In this document: in pieces, positions 54,973-63,824 of the stretch
Layout: the number at the start of each line of letters is the position of its first letter
Position numbering within the stretch: position 1 is the stretch's first letter
Position numbers and translations under genes: made by a program
The notes under the pieces: generated by a model
The model's database searches: none
The model's input: only the letters and a program-made list of their open reading frames with translations
Told to the model about the DNA's origin: nothing
Assembly (NCBI GenBank): GCA_958296065.1
Contig: CATQHX010000002.1
Coordinates: forward strand, 75,761 to 139,760
Origin: Vicinamibacterales bacterium
GTDB lineage: Bacteria > Acidobacteriota > Vicinamibacteria > Vicinamibacterales > UBA8438
Direction of reading: 5' to 3'
Length of the DNA: 64,000 nucleotides

Positions 54973-57900
54973 CTAGAAGTCGATCTGGCCCCCGATCTGC
55001 ACCAGCCGGGGGTCGATGATGTAGTTCGGCGCTCCCCAGCGCGGGCCGAACGAGCTGTTGACCCCACGCACGTCGCTCGTGTTCATCAGGTTGTACGCGT
55101 CCAGGTTGATCTGGAACCGCAGCCGCCCGTAGTTGATGATCTTGCTCAGCCGGAAGTCGAGCCGGGAGATCCGATCCTCGAACAACGTCTGCGGAGCCAC
55201 CAGCGGCACCAGCGCCCAGCCCGCCGAGAGAGGCCGTCCAAGCCCCATGGCATCGCCGCTGGCGATCAGCATGTCGGCGTTGTAGTCCGGCCCGGAGAGG
55301 TTCTGGTACGCCGCGCTGATGAAGATGTCGCCGGGCAGGGGGATCGACCCGAACGCCTTGACCTGCGTCTGGGCCATGAACGGGGTCACGACCCGGCAGT
55401 GCAGCATCTCCTGCGGCGAGTCGATGGTGAAGCACTGGTCGTCGATCGACCGCCCGGTGTCGAACCCGCCGCCGAACTGGATGCCGTTGCCGAGCCGGCC
55501 GTCCAGCGTCACGTTGAAGAAGTGATTCCGGCGAATGTCGTTTCCGAACGCGTCGGTTCGCGTGATGATGTTGTCGACCTGCCCGAACTTGTCCGGGTTG
55601 AGGTCGTACAACCCGCAGATCTCGTTGCCCCCACCGCCCGGAAGCCCCGGGTGGCTGGGCGACATGACGCAGTACGGGCTGAAGTCGCCCGCGCTCACGG
55701 CCAGGTTATCGGTCCGCCGGTTCTTGCTGTCGTTCTGCTGGTTGTACCCGCCGTTGTTGAAGTAGTAACCGACGGTCATCGACAGGCCCTGGACCAGCTC
55801 CTGTTGCAGCTCGGCCGACAGGTCCCAGTTGCTGTCGCGCAGGCTGTTCAGCACGTCCGGGTCCCACTGGATGGCGTTCGGATTCAACTGACCGAAGTTG
55901 TTGTTGTCGATCGCGCCGCATTCCCCGTTCGCTCCGAAATTGCCCAGGTCGCAGTCGGGAACGTAGTTGCCGTTGGCGTCGTTCCAGGCCCGGTTCGTGC
56001 TGTTCACCGACCGCACGATGGGATTGTTTGCGTTGGTGATCTCGGTGCCGATCTTGGCCACGTAACGGCCCAGCGAGGCCTTGATGGCGGTTCTGCCGTC
56101 ACCGAACAGGTCGTAGGCGACCCCCACGCGCGGATTGATGTCCCACCAGTTCGGCGTGCCTGTCCGCGCGTCGAAGTTCCGGGTGGGCAGCCACGGGTTG
56201 GCCCTCGGAAAGTCTCCCCAGGGATTCACCGGGTTCGGGTCGTCCGGCTGCTGCTGTGCGGGGCTGTAGCCGTAGAGGGAGTCGACGCGCACGCCCATGT
56301 TGATGGACCACCGGTCGATGGTCCATTGATCCTGGGCGTAGAACCCGGTATCCCGGGCGCGATCCCGCTGGAGGTAGGGCGTCGACCACTGCGTAAGCCG
56401 GTTGGGCACCCCGTTGTTGAACCGGTAGTGCACGTTGTCGGCGGCATTGAGGAGGTAGACGTTGTCCACCAGTTGCTCCGCCTGGACGCCGGCCTTGAAG
56501 TTGTGCGAACCGGTGACGTACGACACCGAGAAGCGCTGGCTGTAGCGATCGGTGTTGTTGGGGTCGCCCCGTAGCCAGCCGTAGTTGCCGTAGGTGATGC
56601 CCGTTCCCACGTCGTTGATCAGCACTTCGTCCGCTTCGACGCCCGGCATCAGGAAGGTGTTCCACTGCGAGATCGCGATGGTGCCGCCGGCCTCGAGCAG
56701 CAGGCGGCTCGTCTGCGTCGACGTCCACGTGAACTGCATCAGGCGGTTCGGGTCGAAACGGTAACCGGGCGCCGACTCCTGCATCCGGTTGGCGTTGGTT
56801 GAGCCGCAGTTGCAGGCGCGCTGCTCGTCGTAGGTGAAGTTGAACTTGTGGTTGTCCGCAGCCTGCCAGGTGATGCGGCTCAGGTACGAGTCGTACCACT
56901 CCAGCCGCCCGCTGTAGCGGTTGTCCGGCATGTCGGTGTACGGGATGAAGTTCACGACCTTCCGCTCGGCTCCCGGAGGCGTGAGGTACCGCGGCTGACC
57001 GGTGGGCGGCGCGCCCGGGAAGGTGCTCTGGTTCCAGTAGACCCCGGCGTGCCTCCGTGAGAAGCCCCAGCTCCGGCCGGCGAGGAAGAACCACAGCTTG
57101 TCGCGCATGATTGGTCCGCCCAGGCTCAGCGACTGGTCCCACATCTTCAACGTCGAGTTCGACGTGTCGAGGCCGGCGTCGCGCAGCTCCTGCGTCAGGT
57201 TCTCGCTCTCCATGCTGTCGTTGGCGAAGAAGCCGGCCGCGATGCCGCTGAACGTGTTGCCGCCCTCCTTCGGGATGACGTTGACCACCGCGCCGTCGGC
57301 GTTCGTGTCGGCCGAGACGCCCGTCGTCTGCAACACCATCTCCTGCACCGCCGCCGAGTTGATCTGGTAGCTGCTGTTCCCGAAGCTGTTCTCGATGCCC
57401 ATGCCGTCCATCGCGACCTTCGTGCCGGCCTTGCCGTGGTACTCGCCGCCCACCTGCGACGAATAGCGGCCGCCGACGTCGGCCAGACCGGTAAACCCGG
57501 GCGTGAGGGTGACGAGGTTGTTGACGTGCTTCGTGCTCATGGGCAGCGTCGAGAGCACCTCGTCGGTCACCAGGGTCTGCCGGCGGACGTTCTGCACGTC
57601 GACGACGGGGGCCGCCCCGGTGACGGTAATCGTCTCCTCGATGCCGCCGACCGCCATGGCCGAGTCGATGTTGGCCGTGAACCCGGTGGTCAGCTCGATG
57701 CCCTCGCGGATGATCGTGCTGAAGCCGGGCAACGAGAAGGTGACCGTGTAGACCCCCGGCCGCAGGTCGACGATGGAGTACAGGCCCTGGCTGTCGCTGA
57801 TGGCCACGCGTTGGCCTTCGATGAGTGCGGGGCTCGCGGCGGTGACGGTGACGCCGGGCAGTACGCCGCCCGTATTGTCCGATACCGTGCCGGAGATGCC

Positions 57901-57999
57901 TTGCGCGAAAGCTGTTGCTGGCGCAAGCAGGAGGACGCCGACGACGACGCACGTACGACGCGAACGAGAGAAGCTCTTCAAGGCGTACTCTCCCTTCAT
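54973..57999 (-). CDS. TonB-dependent receptor, Oar-like, with N-terminal carboxypeptidase-regulatory domain
   Basis: A 1008-residue outer-membrane protein. The signal VVVGVLLLAPATAFA is followed by a carboxypeptidase-regulatory-like beta-sandwich (GISGTVSDNTGGVLPGVTVT, LRPGVYTVTFSLPGF). A plug-like domain then follows (ETITVTGAAPVVDVQNVRRQ, MSTKHVNNLVTLTPG) and a long beta-barrel ends RLVQIGGQIDF with the C-terminal Phe. This layout is typical of acidobacterial TonB receptors for polymers or peptides. The ATG at 57999 is listed, but a TTG at 57981 with GGGAGAG six bases upstream may be the true start. It heads the CRTAC1-TPR unit. Confidence 0.9.
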   Translation of the reverse strand: MKGEYALKSFSRSRRTCVVVGVLLLAPATAFAQGISGTVSDNTGGVLPGVTVTAASPALIEGQRVAISDSQGLYSIVDLRPGVYTVTFSLPGFSTIIREGIELTTGFTANIDSAMAVGGIEETITVTGAAPVVDVQNVRRQTLVTDEVLSTLPMSTKHVNNLVTLTPGFTGLADVGGRYSSQVGGEYHGKAGTKVAMDGMGIENSFGNSSYQINSAAVQEMVLQTTGVSADTNADGAVVNVIPKEGGNTFSGIAAGFFANDSMESENLTQELRDAGLDTSNSTLKMWDQSLSLGGPIMRDKLWFFLAGRSWGFSRRHAGVYWNQSTFPGAPPTGQPRYLTPPGAERKVVNFIPYTDMPDNRYSGRLEWYDSYLSRITWQAADNHKFNFTYDEQRACNCGSTNANRMQESAPGYRFDPNRLMQFTWTSTQTSRLLLEAGGTIAISQWNTFLMPGVEADEVLINDVGTGITYGNYGWLRGDPNNTDRYSQRFSVSYVTGSHNFKAGVQAEQLVDNVYLLNAADNVHYRFNNGVPNRLTQWSTPYLQRDRARDTGFYAQDQWTIDRWSINMGVRVDSLYGYSPAQQQPDDPNPVNPWGDFPRANPWLPTRNFDARTGTPNWWDINPRVGVAYDLFGDGRTAIKASLGRYVAKIGTEITNANNPIVRSVNSTNRAWNDANGNYVPDCDLGNFGANGECGAIDNNNFGQLNPNAIQWDPDVLNSLRDSNWDLSAELQQELVQGLSMTVGYYFNNGGYNQQNDSKNRRTDNLAVSAGDFSPYCVMSPSHPGLPGGGGNEICGLYDLNPDKFGQVDNIITRTDAFGNDIRRNHFFNVTLDGRLGNGIQFGGGFDTGRSIDDQCFTIDSPQEMLHCRVVTPFMAQTQVKAFGSIPLPGDIFISAAYQNLSGPDYNADMLIASGDAMGLGRPLSAGWALVPLVAPQTLFEDRISRLDFRLSKIINYGRLRFQINLDAYNLMNTSDVRGVNSSFGPRWGAPNYIIDPRLVQIGGQIDF

Positions 58000-58270
58000 G
58001 TCGCGGCCGCGCCCACCGGAGCCGGGACGGTCCGAATCCCGGAGGGCGCTCAGGATGCCGGTGTACCAGCCACCGTCCCGATGCGGCCGACGTCTGCTGT
58101 TCGGCTGTCGTCAACGATGCGCAGTTCTACTGGGGGCGACCTCCTCGCGTCCCAGTCCTACTGTCTCAGAGCGGACGTCAAATGTCACCAAGTTTTGCCA
58201 TTTCCCGCCCCGGCAGGTCCTCGTCCAGACGTCCGTTGGAACGGGCGCCGGGCCCCGCTGGCCGGCGGCC

Positions 58271-59953
58271 TCAGTACATCACGAAGGCGAACAGGCGCTG
58301 GCCAACTGCGACCAGCACGTACTGGCGGCCGTCGAGCAGGTGCGTCTGGGGCGCGTTGGAGATGTTGCCGATGCGCGTGTGCCACAACAGGTCGCCGTCG
58401 GCCGCGTCGAATGCCACGAAGTTGCCGCTGCCGTCGCCGGTGAAGACGACGCCCCCCGCCGTGGTCAGCACCCCCGCGCCGCCGCCGCCGCCCGGCGGCC
58501 AGGCGTGGCGCCAGACGATGTCGCCGGTGCGGTAGTCGATGGCCGAGAAGGCGTTGCCGCCCGATCCGACCACCACGCGGTCCTTCCCCCCGAGCCCCAT
58601 CGACCCGCGCGGGTCGGGATCGGTCAGATACAGCAGGTTGAACCCGTTGTTCTCCTGCGTGTAGAAGAGGCCGGTGTCGGGGTTGAAGGCCGGCGGCTGC
58701 CAGTTGGTGACCCCGCCCTCGACCGGGGACACGAGCACGCCGGGGATGAGCGCCTCCTTGCGCGGGTCCGGGTTCGGCGAGCCGCTCTCGCGGACATGGC
58801 TGGCCCAGTTGGCGGTGGCGCCGTAGCGGCTGGTCGCGATGTGCTCGCCGGTCACGCGGTCGACGGTGAAGAAGTAGCCGTTGCGGGCCGCCGTCGAGAC
58901 CAGCTTGCGCGGCTCCCCGTCGATGACGCCGTCGATCAGGATCGGGGTCTGGGCCGAGTCCCAGTCGTGGGTGTCGTGCGGCGAGGTCTGGAAGTACCAG
59001 GCCATCTCGCCGGTCGCCACGTCGACCGCGATCAGCGTGCAGGTGAACAGGTTGTCGCCGCGCCGCGCCACCCCGGTGTAGCCCGGCGTCGGATTCCCGG
59101 TGCCGAAGATGTAGTAGTTGGTCTCGGGGTCGTACACGCCGGGTACCCAGACCTGACCGCCGCCGTGCGAGGCCGCGTCCAGATCGGGCCACGTCTCCAG
59201 CCCCGGATCGCCCGGCTTCATGGGGACCGTGTAGAAGATCCACTGCCGCTCGCCCGTTGCCGGGTCGAACGACTGCAGGAAGCCGGGGGCGTCGAGGTCG
59301 TTGCCGGTGCCGACGAGCAGGTGGTCGCCGACGACGATCGGCGCCATGGTGGAGAAGTACTGCTCCTCGAAGTTCGCGATCTCGGTGTGCCAGCGCTCTT
59401 CGCCGGTCCGAACGTCGAGCGACACCAGGTAGTTGTCGACCGTCTCGAAGAAGAGCGAGTCGCGCCAGATGGCGGCGCCGCGGTTGCCGATGTGAGGGCC
59501 GCCGCGGGTCTTCCAGAAGTAGTGCCAGCGCTCGGTCCCGTCGCGCGCGTCGAGGGCCCACACGTGGTCCGGGGCGGTGACGTACAGCAGGTCGTCCACC
59601 TGCAGGATGGCGCCCTTGATGCGCTGGCTGCCGATGGTGAACTCGACGTCGCTCTCGCCCCCGGTGAAATCCGGGGCTCCGGGTCCCGCCAGCGGCGGCA
59701 TGCCGGTGTTCAGCTCCACCGTCCAGGCCAGCGTCAGGTGTTTCACCGTCTCGGTGTTCACCTGGGTCAGCTTGCTGTAGCGCCGGCCGGTGTAGTCGCC
59801 GGAATAGGTCGGCCACGACTCTTCGAGCGGCGCCGTGAGCGACGCCGGATCGAGCCCGCCCTCCTGCGCTCCGGCGGGACCGAAAGCGAGGATCGTTGCG
59901 GCAGCGGCGAGCCCCGGAAGCAGTATGCGTCTCGTTGCAGGGTCACGTCTCAT
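58271..59953 (-). CDS. PQQ-dependent (quinoprotein) dehydrogenase
   Basis: A 560-residue periplasmic eight-bladed propeller with a signal peptide (LLPGLAAAATILAFGPAGA). Propeller tryptophan-docking repeats include SGDYTGRRYSKLTQVN, VWALDARDGTERW and AFDAADGDLLWHTRIGN. TSPHDTHDWDSAQTP carries the catalytic Asp and metal-site context of alcohol-type quinoproteins. It oxidises an alcohol or sugar, with electrons passed to a cytochrome. The ATG overlaps the stop of the cytochrome gene by four bases, which supports a dehydrogenase-cytochrome pair. There is no C-terminal haem domain, so the separate cytochrome is the likely acceptor. Confidence 0.88.
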   Translation of the reverse strand: MRRDPATRRILLPGLAAAATILAFGPAGAQEGGLDPASLTAPLEESWPTYSGDYTGRRYSKLTQVNTETVKHLTLAWTVELNTGMPPLAGPGAPDFTGGESDVEFTIGSQRIKGAILQVDDLLYVTAPDHVWALDARDGTERWHYFWKTRGGPHIGNRGAAIWRDSLFFETVDNYLVSLDVRTGEERWHTEIANFEEQYFSTMAPIVVGDHLLVGTGNDLDAPGFLQSFDPATGERQWIFYTVPMKPGDPGLETWPDLDAASHGGGQVWVPGVYDPETNYYIFGTGNPTPGYTGVARRGDNLFTCTLIAVDVATGEMAWYFQTSPHDTHDWDSAQTPILIDGVIDGEPRKLVSTAARNGYFFTVDRVTGEHIATSRYGATANWASHVRESGSPNPDPRKEALIPGVLVSPVEGGVTNWQPPAFNPDTGLFYTQENNGFNLLYLTDPDPRGSMGLGGKDRVVVGSGGNAFSAIDYRTGDIVWRHAWPPGGGGGAGVLTTAGGVVFTGDGSGNFVAFDAADGDLLWHTRIGNISNAPQTHLLDGRQYVLVAVGQRLFAFVMY

Positions 59954-60852
59954 TTCAGGGTCACCAGATAGGCCGTCACGTTGTGGATGTCCGCATCGCT
60001 GTACATCGAGAGCAGCTCGCGGTGGCGGGCCAGCGGGTCGGCGAGCTCGATTCGCGCGCCGCCGCCGCGCCGGCTGAACGAGCGGTGGCGCCCGTCGGTG
60101 GTCGTCAGCACGACCACGAAGTCGTCGAGCCGCTCGAGCCGCCCTTCCACCCGGTCGCCGGAGGTCGTCGTGACGGTCACGTCCACCGGGGGCCGCGTCC
60201 CGCCGCGCGCGCCGCCGCGTACCCAGGTGTTCTGCAGCTCCTTCGGCTCGGCGATCCGCGAGGCGATGCCCCGCAGGTCGCCGGCCGGCGAATGGCACGA
60301 CGCGCACTGCGCGGCGAAGTAGGCCTGGCCCGCCGCGGGGTCGCCGACGAGGATGTCCAGCTCGACCGCGTCGCCCTCCGGCGGTCCGCCCTGGCGGGTC
60401 GCGGTGGAAAGCACGTCGTGGATGTACTCGGCGACGGCCCGCACGTCCTCGTCGGAGAGCGGCTGCGCCGGCATGCCGGAGCCGTCCGGCGACGTGCTGC
60501 CGTTCTGAATCACCGGCCCCATCAGCTCGCCCTGCAGGTCGCGCAGCACCAGTTGCGACCGCAGCAGGTTGGGCCCGCCGAGGTCGCCGCCGCGCAGGTC
60601 GACGCCGTGACAGGCGCGGCAGTTGATGCCGTATATCCCCTGGCCGCGGGCGATCAACTCCGGATCCCCGGGCGGGCGCTGCAGCGCTGGGTAGAGCCCC
60701 TGGCGCCGGGGTTGCCCGGCCGCCTGCTCTCCGGCCTCTTCTCCGGCACCGGGTTCCGCCGCCGCAAGCCGGGCGCCCCACGCCGTCGTCATCAGGGCGG
60801 TCACCAGAAGCAGGGCGCCTATCATCACCGTGGACCGAGTCGCTCTCGACAT
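59950..60852 (-). CDS. Exported dihaem c-type cytochrome
   Basis: A 300-residue protein with a signal peptide (STVMIGALLLVTALMTTAWG). Two haem motifs are present: CRACH (with GIYGINCRACHGVDLRGG) and CASCH (QCASCHSPAGDLRG). SGMPAQPLSDEDVRAVAEYI supplies the usual Met ligand of the first domain. Between the second haem and the C-terminus an SH3-like beta segment (VTVTTTSGDRVEGRLERLDD) is inserted. It probably accepts electrons from the PQQ enzyme whose start overlaps its stop. The ATG at 60852 is chosen because the signal follows directly. Confidence 0.88.
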   Translation of the reverse strand: MSRATRSTVMIGALLLVTALMTTAWGARLAAAEPGAGEEAGEQAAGQPRRQGLYPALQRPPGDPELIARGQGIYGINCRACHGVDLRGGDLGGPNLLRSQLVLRDLQGELMGPVIQNGSTSPDGSGMPAQPLSDEDVRAVAEYIHDVLSTATRQGGPPEGDAVELDILVGDPAAGQAYFAAQCASCHSPAGDLRGIASRIAEPKELQNTWVRGGARGGTRPPVDVTVTTTSGDRVEGRLERLDDFVVVLTTTDGRHRSFSRRGGGARIELADPLARHRELLSMYSDADIHNVTAYLVTLK

Positions 60853-61165
60853 TTCGGGGATTATGGCTGCGTCGGCGCAGGTGTCAAGCCAAGCCAGCGA
60901 GGGGCGGTGCGTCGGTTTGAAGTCGACTGACGCATCACGCACCGAGGGGTGGTGGTTCGAGCAAACCTGGCGCCGCTATCAAGTCTCGCCGGTGTGCGGC
61001 CGACACGATCACCGATCCACGGAATGGTCCGCGCCGGGCCAGGCACGTGGAGCAGGCCGCCGATGGGCGGGCCGGTCCGGCGAGTAGTGGTCGTCTCGCG
61101 GTCGCCGCCGAGGTGCGGGTTCCGCTGGCGCGGGTTTCGATGCCGCGCTACCATCAGGAGTTCAG
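60853..61165. other. Divergent promoter region without a gene
   Basis: This 313-base stretch lies between the cytochrome (minus) and DUF4159 (plus) genes. No frame looks coding. It should hold both promoters; the only clear signal is AGGAG six bases before the ATG at 61166. Confidence 0.5.
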
Positions 61166-61954
61166 ATGCACCGACGAATCGTCGGTCCGCGGTTGTTCGT
61201 CCTCGTCGCGCTCGCTTGCGCCGTGCTGGCGGTGAGCGTCTCGGCCCAACCCTTTCTCGGCTTCGGCGCCTGGGGCCGCCCGAACCTGCGCTACGACGGC
61301 GAGGTCACGTTCGTGCGCCTCCGCTGGGACCGCGGCGAGTTCGGCGCTCAGGTGTACGGGCGCGGCTACATGATGTGGGCGCACGAGTTCCCGCGAGCCG
61401 AGCAGCACATCATGTCGCTGCTCAACGACTTCACGACTGTCGACGCCAAGGACACCGGCAGCCTGATTCTGCCGCTCGACGATCCGCAGCTCTTCCGGTA
61501 CCCGATCGCGCTGATGCAGGAGCCGGGTTTCTGGGCGATGACCGACGGGCAGGCGGCCCGCCTCCGCGAGTACATGCTCAAGGGCGGTTTCGTCATCTTC
61601 AATGACTTCGAGGGCCGGCAGTGGGAGAACTTCGAGGCGCAGATGCGCCGCGTCATCCCCGACGGCCGCTGGCTGCCGCTCGACCCGAGCCATCGCATCT
61701 TCGACACGTTCTTCAACGTGGACGAGCTCAAGCTCCCGAACCCCTACAACCACCACCTCGCCGGCCTCATTCCGGAGTACTTCGGGCTGTTCGAGGGCAA
61801 CGACCCCGAGGGCCGGCTGATGTCGATCGCCTGCTACAACACCAACCTGGCGGAGTTCTGGCAGTCCGGCGGCACCGGGTTCTTCCCGATCGAACCGATG
61901 AACACCGGGTTCGAGCTGGGCATCAACTACATGATGTACGGCCTCACGCACTGA
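61166..61954 (+). CDS. Secreted DUF4159-domain protein
   Basis: A 262-residue protein with a signal peptide (LFVLVALACAVLAVSVSAQ). The DUF4159 body shows FVRLRWDRGEFGA, ALMQEPGFWAMTDGQAARLR, YMLKGGFVIFNDFEGRQWEN and a closing GFELGINYMMYGLTH. The fold resembles ThuA/class I glutamine-amidotransferase-like domains, and members often accompany MoxR/vWA clusters; none is present here. AGGAG lies six bases upstream of the ATG. Confidence 0.85.
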   Translation: MHRRIVGPRLFVLVALACAVLAVSVSAQPFLGFGAWGRPNLRYDGEVTFVRLRWDRGEFGAQVYGRGYMMWAHEFPRAEQHIMSLLNDFTTVDAKDTGSLILPLDDPQLFRYPIALMQEPGFWAMTDGQAARLREYMLKGGFVIFNDFEGRQWENFEAQMRRVIPDGRWLPLDPSHRIFDTFFNVDELKLPNPYNHHLAGLIPEYFGLFEGNDPEGRLMSIACYNTNLAEFWQSGGTGFFPIEPMNTGFELGINYMMYGLTH

Positions 61955-62044
61955 CCCGTTGGCGCCGGTTCAGCACCCAGAGCACTATCCACGCCGGCAG
62001 GGACAGAACCGCCGCGTAGATCTTCGCCGCACGCGCGGTTCCTG

Positions 62045-62310
62045 TCACATCCGGGTGGCCAGGCCCTCCACCATGCAGGGCAGCGGCTCCACCAGGTAGA
62101 GCGGGAGGGAAAGCAGCGGGTAGCGGATCCGTTCGGAGCCGTGACCGTGGCGCACTTCCGCTTCGACCATGTGTAGCGTCGGCAGGTCCGTATCGAAGCG
62201 TACGGCGAACGGAACCCGCTTCTGCGCCACGAACTGGTGCAGGGACTTCAGGGTGCCGGTGCGTCCGGCCTTCACCTCGACCGGGACGATGCGGCCGCCG
62301 AACTCGCAAA
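62045..62310 (-). pseudogene. 3' stump of an AAA_14/DUF4143 ATPase
   Basis: The frame reads EFGGRIVPVEVKAGRTGTLK then SLHQFVAQKRVPFAVRFDTD and ends after RYPLLSLPLYLVEPL, the C-terminal DUF4143 segment with its EVKAG nuclease-like motif. Upstream of EFGG the frame stays open but reads THCFQGHVNEIC, which does not fit the family, and the ATPase part is absent. The gene was therefore broken near 62310. These ATPases are common, horizontally moving proteins of uncertain role. Confidence 0.7.
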
Positions 62311-62396
62311 TCTCATTTACATGCCCCTGAAAGCAATGTGTGATTACGTTTTCATGGGTGTATTCTCTGTCGCACTCCCCAGGGGATCGGGAGACT

Positions 62397-63824
62397 TCAG
62401 AATCCGATCATCGTCTGCAGGTAGAAGAAGTCCGCCGTGTCCAGCCTGAAGTCGGCGTCCCGCAGGTAGGCGCCGCCAAAGAAGCGGCCGTAGCCCACCT
62501 CCAACCCGACCGGGCCGACCGGGAGGCGGACGGTGATGTCGAGTTCGTGGCCGACGTGGGACGAGAAGGCCGCATCGGCGGACTGGTGGACCACGGCGCC
62601 GCCGACGTTGTACCAGGCATCCGTGCCCGGTGCGACGAGGGTGAAGTCCTGCAGGGCGACGCGCAGGGTCGTGTGCCGAGGCAGCGCCGCCTCTACCGTG
62701 ACCTCTGCATTGCGCAGGTTCTGGAGCGCGAAGAAGTCCATGTAGCCGTAGTAGGCGTGGCCCAGCGGATAGAGCTGGTCGAACGTGCCGTGGACGCCGT
62801 CGTCCGGGTCGTCGTCTCCGCTGCCCAGATTGAACGCCGCGCCAAGCTTCAACCGGCCCGGTAGGGCGGTCGTGTAGGAACCGCCGACGTGCACCAGCGC
62901 GGCCCGGTGCTTCAGGCCGCCGTAGCTGCCGGTCTGGGTGGCCAGCTCGCCGTCGAACGCCCAGGGGCCGCGGCGGGTGTCCACGCGCGTCCCGATGGTG
63001 TGGACGGCGTCGTCGAGGCGCGCGGCGCGCCGCAGCAGCCAGTACCCCTCGACGGTGGAGCCGTCGACCAGCGCGGTGTCGGTGTAGTAGACGCCGTGGA
63101 GCTGGCTGTTGAACATCCGGCTCCCGGTGGGGCCGTGGTCGTTGAGGCCGGTCGGCGTTACCGGTACGAGGCGTGTGGCGAAGGCGTCGAGCTTGCGGCC
63201 GGGGCCGCCGCCGGCGGTGACCCGCACGCCGTCGAACACCCGCGCAGTGTTGACCCATTCGAGCGGGGAGACCATCCGCTGGGCGCCGTAGACGAGCTTC
63301 TGGCGGCCGATGCGCAGCGACACCGGCCGCGGGCCGGCCGCGGGCGATCCGACGTCCAGGTACGCCTGGTGGATGTCGAGCTGGTCCGCGAAGATGTTGG
63401 GCGTGCGTGTCTCGCTTATCGCCTGTTCGCCGTGGATCCGGGCGTCCTGCAGCTCGACGATGCCGGTGACCCGGTCGCTCGGCTCCCATGTCAGGCCCCA
63501 CCGGAACCGGGAGAGCAGGTAGTCCTCGTCGTTGCCGGGGCGTTCGCCGTCGAATTTGGCGTTGCGTCGGCTCTCGGTTCGCAGGCGAATCTGCGAGCCC
63601 ATCGTGAGGCCCGGCAGGATCTCGCGCCAGTCGGACGCTTTTTCCGCCGCCGTCCGCGCCGCGGCCTCCGCCCGCGTAGTGGAGCCGGATGACGGCGCGT
63701 CGGAGGCCGCCTCGGTTGCGGACTGAAAGACTCCGTCGTCGTCGGAGTTGGCCTCAGCCGGCGCGACGGCGTGCGCGGCGACACAAAGTGTGAGAACCGT
63801 CACATTGACCAGGTGACGGCGCAT
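62397..63824 (-). CDS. Alginate-export-family outer-membrane porin
   Basis: A ~475-residue beta-barrel. The ATG at 63824 gives a standard signal peptide (MRRHLVNVTVLTLCVAAHAV then APAEA); an ATG at 63860 would add 12 residues. The mature protein has an Ala/Glu-rich linker and then the Alginate_exp barrel: LPGLTMGSQIRLRTESRRNA, LLSRFRWGLTWEPSDRVTGI, LRIGRQKLVYGAQRMVSPLE and the terminal FFYLQTMIGF with C-terminal Phe. It probably passes an anionic polysaccharide or other solute. The last 140 bases of the window beyond it hold nothing I can name. Confidence 0.85.
   Translation of the reverse strand: MRRHLVNVTVLTLCVAAHAVAPAEANSDDDGVFQSATEAASDAPSSGSTTRAEAAARTAAEKASDWREILPGLTMGSQIRLRTESRRNAKFDGERPGNDEDYLLSRFRWGLTWEPSDRVTGIVELQDARIHGEQAISETRTPNIFADQLDIHQAYLDVGSPAAGPRPVSLRIGRQKLVYGAQRMVSPLEWVNTARVFDGVRVTAGGGPGRKLDAFATRLVPVTPTGLNDHGPTGSRMFNSQLHGVYYTDTALVDGSTVEGYWLLRRAARLDDAVHTIGTRVDTRRGPWAFDGELATQTGSYGGLKHRAALVHVGGSYTTALPGRLKLGAAFNLGSGDDDPDDGVHGTFDQLYPLGHAYYGYMDFFALQNLRNAEVTVEAALPRHTTLRVALQDFTLVAPGTDAWYNVGGAVVHQSADAAFSSHVGHELDITVRLPVGPVGLEVGYGRFFGGAYLRDADFRLDTADFFYLQTMIGF

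Noticed and set aside
58000..58270. Possible small gene between the TonB receptor and PQQ dehydrogenase
   Set aside because: Open frames here are Arg/Ser/Pro-rich; the stretch is better explained as the TonB-unit promoter region.
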